Below are positions 18,172-26,033 of a DNA stretch of 60,779 nucleotides, in pieces. Each line of letters starts with the position of its first letter. Position 1 is the stretch's first letter. The notes beneath the pieces were generated by a model. The model saw nothing but the letters and a program-made list of their open reading frames with translations, was not told where the DNA came from and searched no databases. The DNA lies in contig SLST01000023.1 in assembly GCA_007130265.1 (NCBI GenBank), positions 1 through 60,779 on the forward strand. Direction: 5' to 3'. Source of the stretch: Spirochaetales bacterium. Lineage in GTDB: Bacteria; Spirochaetota; Spirochaetia; DSM-27196; SLST01. Position numbers and translations under genes: made by a program.

Positions 18172-19200
18172 GTGGAACCGCTCTGGCGGCGATTGCCGCG
18201 TCCAATTCACATCCTCGCGCCGATGGAAGACGTCACCGATACCGTGTTTCGTCGGATCGTCGGACTCTGCGGGCGCCCGGATCTCTTCTTCACCGAGTTC
18301 ATCCACACCGACGTCGTGCTTGCGAAGCGTCGCGGCCGGCCCGGGGTGACGCCGCGGCTCGTCTATTCACCCCAGGAGCTTCCCCTGGTGGCGCAGATTT
18401 GGGGCAACGATCCATCCGCCTATGCGCGAGCGGCGAAGCGACTCGCGTCGATGGGGTTCAGCGGGGTCGACATCAATATGGGATGCCCGGTTCGCAAGAT
18501 CCGGAAGAAGGGTGCGTGTGCCGGTCTCATCCGCCGTCCGGCGCTTGCCGCGGAGCTCATCGCCGCAGCGAAGGAGGGCGGGTTGCCGGTGAGCGTAAAG
18601 ACGCGCACCGGATACGATCGCCACGATACCGAGCGATGGGTCGCACACCTGCTGCTGCAGGGAATTGACGCGCTGACCGTGCACGGACGCTACGCGGAGC
18701 AGGAGAGCGACGAGCCGGCGAACTGGAACGAAATAGGTCGCGCGGCGGCGATCGCCCGCGAGCTGGGAGTGGAGACCGCTGTCGTCGGCAACGGGGACGT
18801 GACGAGCCGCGCCGAAATTGCCGAACGATGCCGGGCCTATGGCCTCGATGGGGTGATGGTGGGCCGCGGCGTCTTCGTGGATCCATACCTCTTCGCCGCC
18901 GGCGAGCGCGCCGGAACGTTCCCGCGCGCGGATGCGGCGCAGAAGCTCGACCTCCTGCAAGCTCATCTGCGGCTCTATCGCGACGTATGGGGCGCTACCC
19001 GGAACTACGAGATCCTCAAGAAGTTCTACAAGATCTACCTTACCGGCTTTCCGGCCGCCGAGTCGCTTCGCGCGCGGCTGAACGCGACACACGACTACGA
19101 GGCGGCCGAGGCCGTCATCGCGGATTTCCTCCGCGGCATCGGCGAATGCGACGTCGCGGCCGGCGGAGCTTCTCGTGCGGAGACGAAGGTGCTACGATGA
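18172..19200 (+). CDS. tRNA-dihydrouridine synthase
   Basis: Reduces uridines in the tRNA D-loop using FMN and NADPH. It has 342 residues. Motifs include ILAPMEDVTDTVFRR, the active-site Cys segment GVDINMGCPVRKIRKKGAC, VSVKTRTGYD, LTVHGRYAEQ and the FMN phosphate-binding VVGNGDV and GVMVGRGVF. A C-terminal helical RNA-binding domain follows. It starts with GTG placed 6 bases after a -10 box and without a ribosome site, so it is probably translated from a leaderless mRNA. The next gene overlaps by ATGA. The subfamily (DusA, B or C) is not clear from motifs alone. Confidence 0.92.
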   Translation: MEPLWRRLPRPIHILAPMEDVTDTVFRRIVGLCGRPDLFFTEFIHTDVVLAKRRGRPGVTPRLVYSPQELPLVAQIWGNDPSAYARAAKRLASMGFSGVDINMGCPVRKIRKKGACAGLIRRPALAAELIAAAKEGGLPVSVKTRTGYDRHDTERWVAHLLLQGIDALTVHGRYAEQESDEPANWNEIGRAAAIARELGVETAVVGNGDVTSRAEIAERCRAYGLDGVMVGRGVFVDPYLFAAGERAGTFPRADAAQKLDLLQAHLRLYRDVWGATRNYEILKKFYKIYLTGFPAAESLRARLNATHDYEAAEAVIADFLRGIGECDVAAGGASRAETKVLR

Positions 19201-19808
19201 GCGGGATGAGCTTCGATTATCTGCGCGAGCAGGGGATCACCAACTCGCGGGTGCTTGCGGCGCTTCGTCGCGTGCCGCGCGATCGGTTCGTGCCCGACAG
19301 TGAGCGGGCGCGCGCATTCGAGAACCGGCCGCTACCGATCGGCTGCGGCCAGACGATCTCGCAGCCGTATATCGTCGCTTTCATGACGCAGGCACTCGAC
19401 ATCCGGCCGCACGACCGCGTTCTCGAGGTCGGCACCGGCTGCGGATACCAGACGGCGGTACTCGCGGAGCTGACCGACGACGTCTACTCGATCGAGATCG
19501 TACAGGAGCTCGCGAAGCGGGCGCGCGAACGGCTCGAGCGGCTCGGCTACACCACCGTGCGTACCCGAGTGGGGAACGGCCGGGACGGATGGCCCGAGGC
19601 GGCGCCCTTCGACGCGATCATCGTCACCGCCGCCGCCGACGAGGTGCCGCCTGCGCTTGTCGACCAGCTCAACCGCGGAGGACGACTCATCATTCCGGTC
19701 GGGAAGAGCCCGGCTGCTCAGGAACTCGTACTCGTTCGCAGGAACGACGCCGGACGAGTGCGCACCGAGTCGCTGCTCCCGGTGCGGTTCGTCCCCCTGA
19801 CCGGATAG
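19197..19808 (+). CDS. pcm: Protein-L-isoaspartate O-methyltransferase
   Basis: Repairs isoaspartyl residues in aged proteins by SAM-dependent methylation. It has 203 residues, the family's usual length. The substrate-site segment PLPIGCGQTISQPYIVAFM, SAM motif I VLEVGTGCGYQTAVL, post-motif region FDAIIVTAAADEVPPALVDQL and motif III GGRLIIPVG are all present. ATG 19197 overlaps the dihydrouridine-synthase stop (ATGA) and has GAAGG upstream; ATG 19206 is a less likely alternative. The following methyltransferase gene begins at the next base after its stop. Confidence 0.95.
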   Translation: MSGMSFDYLREQGITNSRVLAALRRVPRDRFVPDSERARAFENRPLPIGCGQTISQPYIVAFMTQALDIRPHDRVLEVGTGCGYQTAVLAELTDDVYSIEIVQELAKRARERLERLGYTTVRTRVGNGRDGWPEAAPFDAIIVTAAADEVPPALVDQLNRGGRLIIPVGKSPAAQELVLVRRNDAGRVRTESLLPVRFVPLTG

Positions 19809-20933
19809 ATGGGCGTCATCATAAGGGCGACCACCGCCCCCGGGATCGAGGATGTCGCGCAGGACGAGGGTTCGGCTCTCCTCGCCCGGGAAGGATTTCC
19901 GGCAGTTGACGCCGGCGAGTCCGGGGCGTGCCTGCGTCTGCCCGGTGTCGTCGTCTGGGAGCTCGAGCCCGGCGTGACGGTAGACGAGGTGCGACGCGGT
20001 GATCCGTTGCGCTCGGCCCGATCGCTCTTCCACGTGGCGGTACACGTCGCCGAGGTTGCATGGGACGGGAGGACGCTTGCGTCGCTGCTCAGAGGCGTCG
20101 AGCGGACCGAGCTCGCCGAGCTGCACGACGCCGAGAGCTTCCGCGTCAGCTGTTCGCGGGTAGGGGAACACGACTTCCAGAGTCCTGAGGTCGAGCGCGA
20201 GACAGGATCGATCGTGCGGGCCCGGTACGGCACCGCAGTCGACCTTGAAGCCTATGCGGTGCATGTAAAAGTGGACATCGTCGGACCGAGGGCCTTCTGC
20301 GGGTACCAGCTCACCCGGCGAAAGGGGCTCGACCGACGTTACCGCTGGGTCTACCACCCAAGGGTCACGCTTCGCACGCCTATCGCCTACGCGATGCTCG
20401 TTATCGCCGGCTACGCCTCCCGCCCGGATGCGCTGCACGACCCGTTCTGCGGCTCAGGCACGATCCTCCTCGAGTCCGCGGCGATTGCGGCGCACGGCGG
20501 CGCGGGCATGCCCGCTCTTTCCGGCAGCGACTGGGATACGCGCGCAGTCGAAGGCACCCGGGCGAACCTGTCGGCTGCCGGGGTGGCGGGTGTGCGTGTG
20601 AGTCGCATCGATGCCCGTGAGCTCGCTGCGACGGTCCGGGAGCGCTCGCTCGCCTACATCGTGACGAATCCTCCGTTCGGCATCAGGCTCGCGAAGGGTC
20701 TGAGCCTCTTCTCCCTGTATGACAGCCTGCTCGGGTCGGCCGCGAAGGTACTGCGCCCCGGGGGTACACTTGCGCTGCTCGTCGGTCGGCAGCGGGGGAC
20801 GTTCAACCGCGCGCTGCGCGCGTACCCGGAGTTCGGCCGGGAACACGTTCGTGTCGTTGAGATGGGCGGTGTGTATGCGGCACTCTACGTGCTTCGGCTC
20901 GGGGCGATTGACGGGGCCCCGAGCGCAGAGTAG
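19809..20933 (+). CDS. THUMP-domain RNA methyltransferase (Trm14/RlmL type)
   Basis: A 374-residue protein with an N-terminal ferredoxin-like/THUMP RNA-binding part (residues 1-165) and a C-terminal Rossmann methyltransferase. The latter has SAM motif I DPFCGSGTILLE and catalytic motif IV TNPPFG, which mark N2-guanosine methyltransferases of tRNA (Trm14/TrmN) or 23S rRNA (RlmL). At this length it lacks the second methyltransferase domain of RlmKL. It sits in a run of RNA- and protein-modifying genes (dus, pcm). Its ATG abuts the pcm stop, so it is co-translated. The modified nucleotide cannot be assigned from the sequence. Confidence 0.88.
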   Translation: MGVIIRATTAPGIEDVAQDEGSALLAREGFPAVDAGESGACLRLPGVVVWELEPGVTVDEVRRGDPLRSARSLFHVAVHVAEVAWDGRTLASLLRGVERTELAELHDAESFRVSCSRVGEHDFQSPEVERETGSIVRARYGTAVDLEAYAVHVKVDIVGPRAFCGYQLTRRKGLDRRYRWVYHPRVTLRTPIAYAMLVIAGYASRPDALHDPFCGSGTILLESAAIAAHGGAGMPALSGSDWDTRAVEGTRANLSAAGVAGVRVSRIDARELAATVRERSLAYIVTNPPFGIRLAKGLSLFSLYDSLLGSAAKVLRPGGTLALLVGRQRGTFNRALRAYPEFGREHVRVVEMGGVYAALYVLRLGAIDGAPSAE

Positions 20934-20942
20934 GTTCCTGCC

Positions 20943-21173
20943 ATGGGACTGTTCAAAAAGAAGGGCGAAACACTCACCATAGACGTTCCGGGAATGCATT
21001 GTGCGAACTGCGAGCGGCGCGTCAAGGTGATCCTCGAATCCGTGCCGGGCGTCTCGTCGGTCAAGCCGGACGCCGCCAGCCGCAGTGTCGTCGTCGGTCT
21101 CGATGCCACGAAGCCGGCGAACGAGCAGACGCTGCGCGATGAGCTCGCAGCCGGAGGATACCCGCCCGAGTAG
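20943..21173 (+). CDS. Heavy-metal-associated (HMA) domain protein
   Basis: A 76-residue single-domain protein of the CopZ/Atx1 fold with the metal site GMHCANC (C20, C23), the pattern of copper chaperones. The rest follows the beta-alpha-beta-beta-alpha-beta plan (VKVILESVPGVSSVKPDAAS). No copper ATPase or CopY/CueR-type regulator is beside it. It lies 9 bases after the THUMP methyltransferase stop and may simply be the last gene of that operon. A 7-bp G+C hairpin (21161-21179) overlaps its stop codon. Confidence 0.85.
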   Translation: MGLFKKKGETLTIDVPGMHCANCERRVKVILESVPGVSSVKPDAASRSVVVGLDATKPANEQTLRDELAAGGYPPE

Positions 21174-21197
21174 GGCGGGCCGACCCGGGAATCCGGC

Positions 21198-21226
21198 TTT
21201 ACACCGGCGTAGGCATCTTCTATCAT
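21198..21226 (+). promoter_or_regulatory. Promoter of the chemoreceptor gene
   Basis: TTTACA and TATCAT are separated by exactly 17 bp, a strong sigma70-type pair. It ends 8 bases before ATG 21235, so the mRNA would be leaderless or nearly so. It is not a flagellar sigma28 promoter. Confidence 0.6.
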
Positions 21227-21234
21227 CCTCGACA

Positions 21235-23352
21235 ATGAAACACTACGCAGGATCATTTCGCGTGCGGCTTCTGATGCTCGCGCTGGTGCCGCTTGCAGCG
21301 CTGCTGGCCCCGACGATGATCCTCGTCGGACAGTTGCAGCGTGACGTCGTCGAGTGTCGGGCGGTCGAGGAGCTCACCGAGATGTCCGTCCTGCTCGCCG
21401 ACCTCTCGGCCGCGGCTCGGGAGGAACGTGACGCGACGATCGCGATGATCGCCGGGTTCGATGCCGGGATCGTTCTCGAAGAGGCTCGGTCGCGCGTCGA
21501 CGAAGCAGTCGCGGTGATTGGCCGGGCGGACGCGACCGATCCGCTCGTCGCCGAAGCGCTCGCGCGGCTGGACCTCGCGAGGCAGCACGCCGGCGAGCGA
21601 GACCTGGTCGGTCTCTACCTCGAATCGGTCCGATTCGAGGACGCGGTGGTTGCCCGGATTCAGAGCGTCGCCGACGTCCCGACGCGGTCGGATATTGCGC
21701 GCCGCGCTTTCGCCTTCGCCCATCTCGTCTCATCGCACACCGAAAGCGGCCGCTCGCGGACTCTCTTCGCCGCGGCGCTTGCCGGCGCGCTTGCGACCCG
21801 CGACCCCATCGCCGACGGGATCGCCGCCGCGGCCCGAGCCGACGCGCTTCGCGAGCTCTTTCTCTCGGTCACCGAGGCGGGGTTGCGCGACGAGTACCTG
21901 GCAGTACTGAGATCACCTGAGGTCGTCCGCGGCGACGACCTTGTCCTCCGGATCGTGAGTCCTGATCAGCCTTCACCTGCGGACGAACAGTGGTACCGTG
22001 TGTCCACCGAACGGTTGGCGGCACTCGAGGCCGCCGAAGCGGCGATATCGTCCGATCTCCTTCAGATCGCCCGCGACGATCGAGCAAGGGCGGCGGCGGC
22101 GCGAACGCTCGGCCTGATCGCCGCGTTGATCGTTGTCGTCGCCGTGCTCGTCGTCCTCTCGGTGATCTACCGGCGCACCATGAAGCAGCTGGGGGCTGAG
22201 CCTGCAGTGGTCGAACGCCTCGCCGTGTCGCTGAGCCAGGGGGACCTTCGTCACGCGTTCGGGGTGACGCGTGAACGCGGTGCGCGCAACACCGGCATCC
22301 ACGCCGCGATGGTTGCCACGACGCAGCGTCTGCATGAGCTCGTGCGGGTCCTCAAGGAGAGTTCGGCGGAGAGTCTTGCGATGGGCAGATCGCTTCAGGC
22401 GACCGCCCGCGAGAGTCGAGAGATCATCAGCGCGATGAGCGACGGAATATCCCGCGTCGATGTCGACTCCTCCGAGCTTGACGCGCGCATCCAGTCGGCA
22501 ACGGCGGCCGTCGAGCAGATTGGGCTCACGGTGACCAATGTTACCGGGCTGATCGAAGACCAGGCGGCCGCAGTGAATCAGAGTTCCTCTGCCATTGAGC
22601 AGATGACCGCCTCCATCCGCAACGTTGCGAGGATCGCTGACGAGCGTGAACAGACGAGCAAGAGCCTCAGGGAGATCACGGAGACCGGAGGCGAGCACGT
22701 CGAGGCGACTGAAGAGGTGATACGCCGGGTGAGCCAGTCCACCGACTCGATGATCGAGATGGTCGACCTGATCAACCAGATCGCGAGTCAGACGAATATG
22801 CTCGCGATGAACGCGGCGATCGAGGCGGCGCACGCCGGTGATGCGGGGAAGGGGTTCGCCGTCGTCGCCGATGAGATACGCCGGCTCGCTGAGACCGTGG
22901 GTGAGAACGCGCACACGATCTCAGCCGGACTCAACGAGACGGTTGAGCAGATCGGGTCGGCCCTGGGGGCGAGCAGATCGACCGGTGAGGCCTTCTCGAA
23001 GATCAGTGCCGACGTTCGGGAAGTGACCGCCAGTTTCGGTGAAATCGTCGGGAGCATGGCCGAGCTGTCTCAGGGAACCGGCGAGATACTCAACGCCATG
23101 CAGTCTCTGACCGATATCACGGCGCAGATCCGGGGCGCCTCCGCAGAGATGGCCGGTGGCGCGTCTGAGATCACCGCGTCGATGGAATCGGTGCGCACGC
23201 TCTCGTCGAATGTTCGCGCAGCGGTCGCCGACATCGCTTCCGGCACTCTGCGAATCCGGCAGAGTGCCGACGCTGTCGCCGACGCCGGCGAACGGAATCA
23301 GCTTCAGATCGAGGAGATCCATCGGCAGCTCGACTCGTTTCGGACCGAGTAG
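21235..23352 (+). CDS. Methyl-accepting chemotaxis protein
   Basis: A 705-residue receptor signalling to CheA/CheW. Membrane segment 1 covers about residues 10-31, then a periplasmic helical sensor domain (about 32-288), segment 2 (about 291-313), a HAMP-like linker and a long cytoplasmic coiled coil. The conserved hairpin tip is at about 514-553 (IASQTNMLAMNAAIEAAHAG and the following GKGFAVVADEIRRLAE). It ends DSFRTE without a CheR-tethering pentapeptide. The ligand is unknown; the sensor resembles nitrate/helical-bundle types only in general shape. ATG 21235 is placed by the promoter and the signal anchor; it has no Shine-Dalgarno. No che or fla genes lie in the window. Confidence 0.93.
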   Translation: MKHYAGSFRVRLLMLALVPLAALLAPTMILVGQLQRDVVECRAVEELTEMSVLLADLSAAAREERDATIAMIAGFDAGIVLEEARSRVDEAVAVIGRADATDPLVAEALARLDLARQHAGERDLVGLYLESVRFEDAVVARIQSVADVPTRSDIARRAFAFAHLVSSHTESGRSRTLFAAALAGALATRDPIADGIAAAARADALRELFLSVTEAGLRDEYLAVLRSPEVVRGDDLVLRIVSPDQPSPADEQWYRVSTERLAALEAAEAAISSDLLQIARDDRARAAAARTLGLIAALIVVVAVLVVLSVIYRRTMKQLGAEPAVVERLAVSLSQGDLRHAFGVTRERGARNTGIHAAMVATTQRLHELVRVLKESSAESLAMGRSLQATARESREIISAMSDGISRVDVDSSELDARIQSATAAVEQIGLTVTNVTGLIEDQAAAVNQSSSAIEQMTASIRNVARIADEREQTSKSLREITETGGEHVEATEEVIRRVSQSTDSMIEMVDLINQIASQTNMLAMNAAIEAAHAGDAGKGFAVVADEIRRLAETVGENAHTISAGLNETVEQIGSALGASRSTGEAFSKISADVREVTASFGEIVGSMAELSQGTGEILNAMQSLTDITAQIRGASAEMAGGASEITASMESVRTLSSNVRAAVADIASGTLRIRQSADAVADAGERNQLQIEEIHRQLDSFRTE

Positions 23353-23395
23353 CGCGAGCCTGGTCGAGGACTGGGAAACCGACTATGCCCTCTAC

Positions 23396-23860
23396 GTGAC
23401 GAACGAGTACGTGGAGGCTGCGATAGCGGAGGCGATTGCTGGTGTCGAGCGGGGTCACGGGGGGCCTTTCGGGGCGGTCGTAGTTCGCGACGGCGTGATC
23501 ATCGGGCGGGGCCACAACCAGGTGGTAACCTGGCTGGATCCGACCGCCCACGCGGAGGTGCTCGCGATCCGGCTCGCTTGCCGGGAGACCGGCCGGTTCG
23601 ATCTGCACGGGTGCGAGCTCTACACCACGTGCGAGCCGTGCCCGATGTGCTACGCGGCGGCGTGGTGGGCGCGCATCTCGACCATCCATTACGGGTGCAC
23701 GCGCGGTGATGCCGAGCAGTTCGGCTTCGACGATTCGGCAATCTACGCTGATCTCGAAGGACGCGTGCCGAAGCAGATACGCATGGTGGCGTCTGCACGG
23801 GAAGCGTGTCTCGAGCCAATGCGTCTGTGGCGTGAGCGGCCCGACCGAGTGCCGTACTGA
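23396..23860 (+). CDS. guaD: Guanine deaminase-like nucleoside/base deaminase
   Basis: A zinc deaminase of the cytidine-deaminase fold, 154 residues. The signature is TAHAEV plus TCEPCPMC, with GGPFGAVVVRDG near the start. It shares with B. subtilis GuaD the FDDSAIYADL segment and a terminal tyrosine (VPY), which favours guanine deamination to xanthine over tRNA adenosine editing. The start is uncertain. GTG 23396 matches the expected N-terminal length, but no Shine-Dalgarno or good promoter is seen, and the frame stays open back into the chemoreceptor gene. It begins 43 bases after the chemoreceptor stop. Confidence 0.8.
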   Translation: MTNEYVEAAIAEAIAGVERGHGGPFGAVVVRDGVIIGRGHNQVVTWLDPTAHAEVLAIRLACRETGRFDLHGCELYTTCEPCPMCYAAAWWARISTIHYGCTRGDAEQFGFDDSAIYADLEGRVPKQIRMVASAREACLEPMRLWRERPDRVPY

Positions 23861-23901
23861 TGCTCCCGTCGCGGCGCCCCTGCTCCCAGTGGCAGCGCCT
23901 G

Positions 23902-24342
23902 CTACCGCGGTCGGCCGTTCGCGCGCAGGGCCTCCTCGTTGAGGTAGATCATCTCGTAGCGGCCGGAGTCGTCGAGCTCATCGCCCAGGCCGATGCGGGC
24001 CGCGAAAAAGAAGAGAATGTCGTCCATATCGTCGGCCGACGGCGTGACTGCGTAGCGCGCAAAGTGGGGCATCGTGAGATCGAGGAGCTCTCCGTTCAGC
24101 GGATACGGACTGATCGAGTCGATCAGCCCGCGAAACGTGTTTCTCAGCCCCCCATAGTACGCCCGCGACCGGCCAACCAGCTGCGGCGTCCGGGCTCCTT
24201 CATCGCGGTAGATCTCGAAGACACCGGGGAGTGAGGGAACGCGCCCCGCGATGACCCGCTTCGTAAGCGGCACCAGGGGACTCCACCAGACGGTGAAGTA
24301 CACGGTCCGGTCCTTCGTGCGCTTCGTTACTCGGGGTTCCAC
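23902..24342 (-). CDS. Small unknown protein, possibly GIY-YIG-like
   Basis: A 146-residue protein with no secure family. A central block has GVFEIYRDEG, then 5 residues later LVGRSRAYYGGLRNTFRGLI. That resembles the spacing of the GIY-YIG nuclease core (G-x-Y then Y/L-x-G-x-S with a downstream Arg), so a degenerate GIY-YIG-like fold is possible. The C-terminal Glu expected of active nucleases is not obvious. GTG 24342 is chosen because a full promoter with its -10 box ending 6 bases upstream sits here, with no ribosome site; longer starts would overlap that promoter. It diverges from the ComFB gene. Confidence 0.5.
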   Translation of the reverse strand: MEPRVTKRTKDRTVYFTVWWSPLVPLTKRVIAGRVPSLPGVFEIYRDEGARTPQLVGRSRAYYGGLRNTFRGLIDSISPYPLNGELLDLTMPHFARYAVTPSADDMDDILFFFAARIGLGDELDDSGRYEMIYLNEEALRANGRPR

Positions 24343-24348
24343 CCTTTT

Positions 24349-24377
24349 ACTATACCTCCATGGCCCTGCGCTGTCGA
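24349..24377 (-). promoter_or_regulatory. Promoter of the GIY-YIG-like gene
   Basis: On the minus strand TCGACA and TATAGT are spaced 17 bp apart, each matching consensus at five of six positions. Only 6 bases separate the -10 box from GTG 24342. Confidence 0.6.
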
Positions 24378-24413
24378 TGAGCCCGATCGACAGAAGGTTT
24401 TGCGATTTTGCGC

Positions 24414-24442
24414 CTGACAGCTCGGTCGCCACGCACTATACT
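24414..24442 (+). promoter_or_regulatory. Promoter of the ComFB operon
   Basis: CTGACA and TATACT are separated by 17 bp (each five of six). It is followed by GAGAGG and ATG 24454. The expected start site falls about 5 bases before the ATG, so the leader is very short. Confidence 0.6.
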
Positions 24443-24453
24443 TCGAGAGGACC

Positions 24454-25182
24454 ATGAAACTAAAAAACTACCAGGAAGACGTGGTGCTGCGCGCGATCGA
24501 AATCGCGCTCGAAGAAGAGCCGGACCTGCTCCGCGACGAAGACTTCGTCAAGGACGTCGCGGCGTACGTGCTCAATCGAGTTCCTGCGCGGTACGTCATG
24601 AGCGAGCGAGGCTTTCTGCGGCTCGCGCTCGAGCATCTCGAGGAAGACCAGCAGGAGAAGTCACTCGCGAATGTGATCGAGCTGATGATGCTCGTGAACC
24701 GGGGGGTCGATCTCGTGCGAGGTCGACGGTCCGAATCGCCGTCCAACTCTGTGCGAAGCGACTCCGGTTTTCCGGGAGCCGACGGCGGAACGATCGAGTA
24801 CGTCCACAACTATCCCCAGATCATCGGTCGGGTGATCGACGAACAGAACGGCGAACCCGTGTACGGGGCTACGGTGACATTGCTGCTTGACGGTCGGGTC
24901 GCGCCTCCAGCGGCAAGCGGGTGGCAGAACCCCTACGTCACGCGCCTGCAGACTCGAGGACACTTCAGTTTCTGGCCACAGGCTTCGCGGAATACGTGTC
25001 CGCGGCTCAGCGTTGAGCTCGAGTTCGCGGTCACTCGCGACGGCTATCATCCATTGCGCTACACCCGGCGGATCACCACCGAGGGGAGCTACGACGCAGC
25101 TCAGACGATCCACGGCGACAAGATACTATCACTCCCTCCTCTGGCGGTCAGAGCCACTGAGGCGTCTGCGGAGGCGCAGTGA
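24454..25182 (+). CDS. ComFB-domain protein with C-terminal carboxypeptidase-regulatory-like domain
   Basis: A 242-residue protein. Residues 1-85 match the late-competence ComFB domain (NYQEDVVLRAIE and VKDVAAYVLNRVPARYVMSE). Residues about 115-175 look like a carboxypeptidase-regulatory or CNA-B-type beta-sandwich (IIGRVIDEQNGEPVYGATVT). No signal peptide is seen. ComFB domains are small helical regulators; some bind cyclic dinucleotides in other bacteria, but no known pocket residues can be checked here. The gene heads a three-gene operon coupled by GTGA and ATGA overlaps with two membrane proteins. The fusion to a beta-sandwich domain is unusual. Confidence 0.65.
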   Translation: MKLKNYQEDVVLRAIEIALEEEPDLLRDEDFVKDVAAYVLNRVPARYVMSERGFLRLALEHLEEDQQEKSLANVIELMMLVNRGVDLVRGRRSESPSNSVRSDSGFPGADGGTIEYVHNYPQIIGRVIDEQNGEPVYGATVTLLLDGRVAPPAASGWQNPYVTRLQTRGHFSFWPQASRNTCPRLSVELEFAVTRDGYHPLRYTRRITTEGSYDAAQTIHGDKILSLPPLAVRATEASAEAQ

Positions 25183-25634
25183 GCGGCAAGGATCTGTTAT
25201 CGCTCTCGTTTCGGGTAATCGGGCTTCTGTTCGCGGCGATTGGCACCGCATCGGCGGCGTCGACGGCCGTCTATGTCTTACGGGCGACGAGGGTGACTGG
25301 TACCGTTGTCGATTACGTGGTCGAGCAGAACGCGATATCGCTCATGTCGAGCGCCGAGCCGACCGGGCTGCTCTACTATCCGGTCGTGGAGTACGAGTCG
25401 CCGTCGGGTGAGCGCTCTACCCTGACCGGGCGTTCGGGACGGACGCGAAGAGTCTACGAGGTCGGCCAATCGCTGCCGGTTCTCGTATCGCTCAGGGACT
25501 CGCAGGCTGCCCGCATAGGTACGGCATTCGGCGCCTGGGGGAGTTCGATCATCCTCGGGGGACTCGGTGCGCTCTTTCTTCTGCTCAGTGTGCTCGCACC
25601 ACAGGGGTTCGGCGGAAGGGACTCGCGGCTATGA
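25179..25634 (+). CDS. DUF3592-family membrane protein
   Basis: A 151-residue protein with membrane segments at about residues 9-33 and 115-140 flanking a beta-rich extracytoplasmic part. That part carries the DUF3592 pattern: TGTVVDYVVEQ, YYPVVEYESPSGE and the later VGQSLPVLVSLRDSQAARI. Function of this family is unknown. The GTG start overlaps the stop of the ComFB-domain gene (GTGA), and its own stop overlaps the next ATG. The three products are probably made together and may work at the membrane. Confidence 0.7.
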   Translation: MSGKDLLSLSFRVIGLLFAAIGTASAASTAVYVLRATRVTGTVVDYVVEQNAISLMSSAEPTGLLYYPVVEYESPSGERSTLTGRSGRTRRVYEVGQSLPVLVSLRDSQAARIGTAFGAWGSSIILGGLGALFLLLSVLAPQGFGGRDSRL

Positions 25635-26029
25635 CCATGTCAAGACACGCGCAGATTCTCCGCGAACAGCGGCTTGCCGAGCAGCTGCGGCCGCTGATCA
25701 TCACGCGTCTTCGAGCGGGTGATGAACTGCTCGGCATAGCCGAAGCGGTGGCGGAGAGCTCGGAGATCGACGCGCGGACCGCGTACAAGTGGGTCTCGAC
25801 GATAGCTGAGGACTTCACCCGGCGCCGCCGACGGATCGTCATCGCGGGTCTCGGCTTGCTTTGGGTCGGAGTCCTCGCTGCGGCGGCCGGCGTGCTGCTC
25901 CATGTCTTTGGCGTCGGCCTCGGCCGCCTCCCGGTGTGGCAGACCGGACTCGTCGTTGGAGGTCCCGTGGCCGTTACCGGGGGACTGCTCATCCGGTTTG
26001 CACCGGATCTCGTCCGACGGTCGGTGTAG
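25631..26029 (+). CDS. Small two-helix membrane protein, unknown function
   Basis: A 132-residue protein. The first 70 residues are helical and charged, with a segment (LLGIAEAVAESSEIDARTAY) that could form a helix-turn-helix-like bundle, followed by a run of arginines. Two membrane segments come next, at about residues 75-95 and 101-120. By the positive-inside rule, the N-terminal domain is cytoplasmic. Its ATG overlaps the upstream stop (ATGA). It converges on the Lhr helicase gene with a 4-base gap. No family recognised. Confidence 0.6.
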   Translation: MTMSRHAQILREQRLAEQLRPLIITRLRAGDELLGIAEAVAESSEIDARTAYKWVSTIAEDFTRRRRRIVIAGLGLLWVGVLAAAAGVLLHVFGVGLGRLPVWQTGLVVGGPVAVTGGLLIRFAPDLVRRSV

Positions 26030-26033
26030 CCGG

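Noticed and set aside
21161..21179. Terminator at the end of the HMA gene
   Set aside because: The 7-bp hairpin overlaps the stop codon and has no following T-run; the next gene has its own promoter, but termination here is unsupported.
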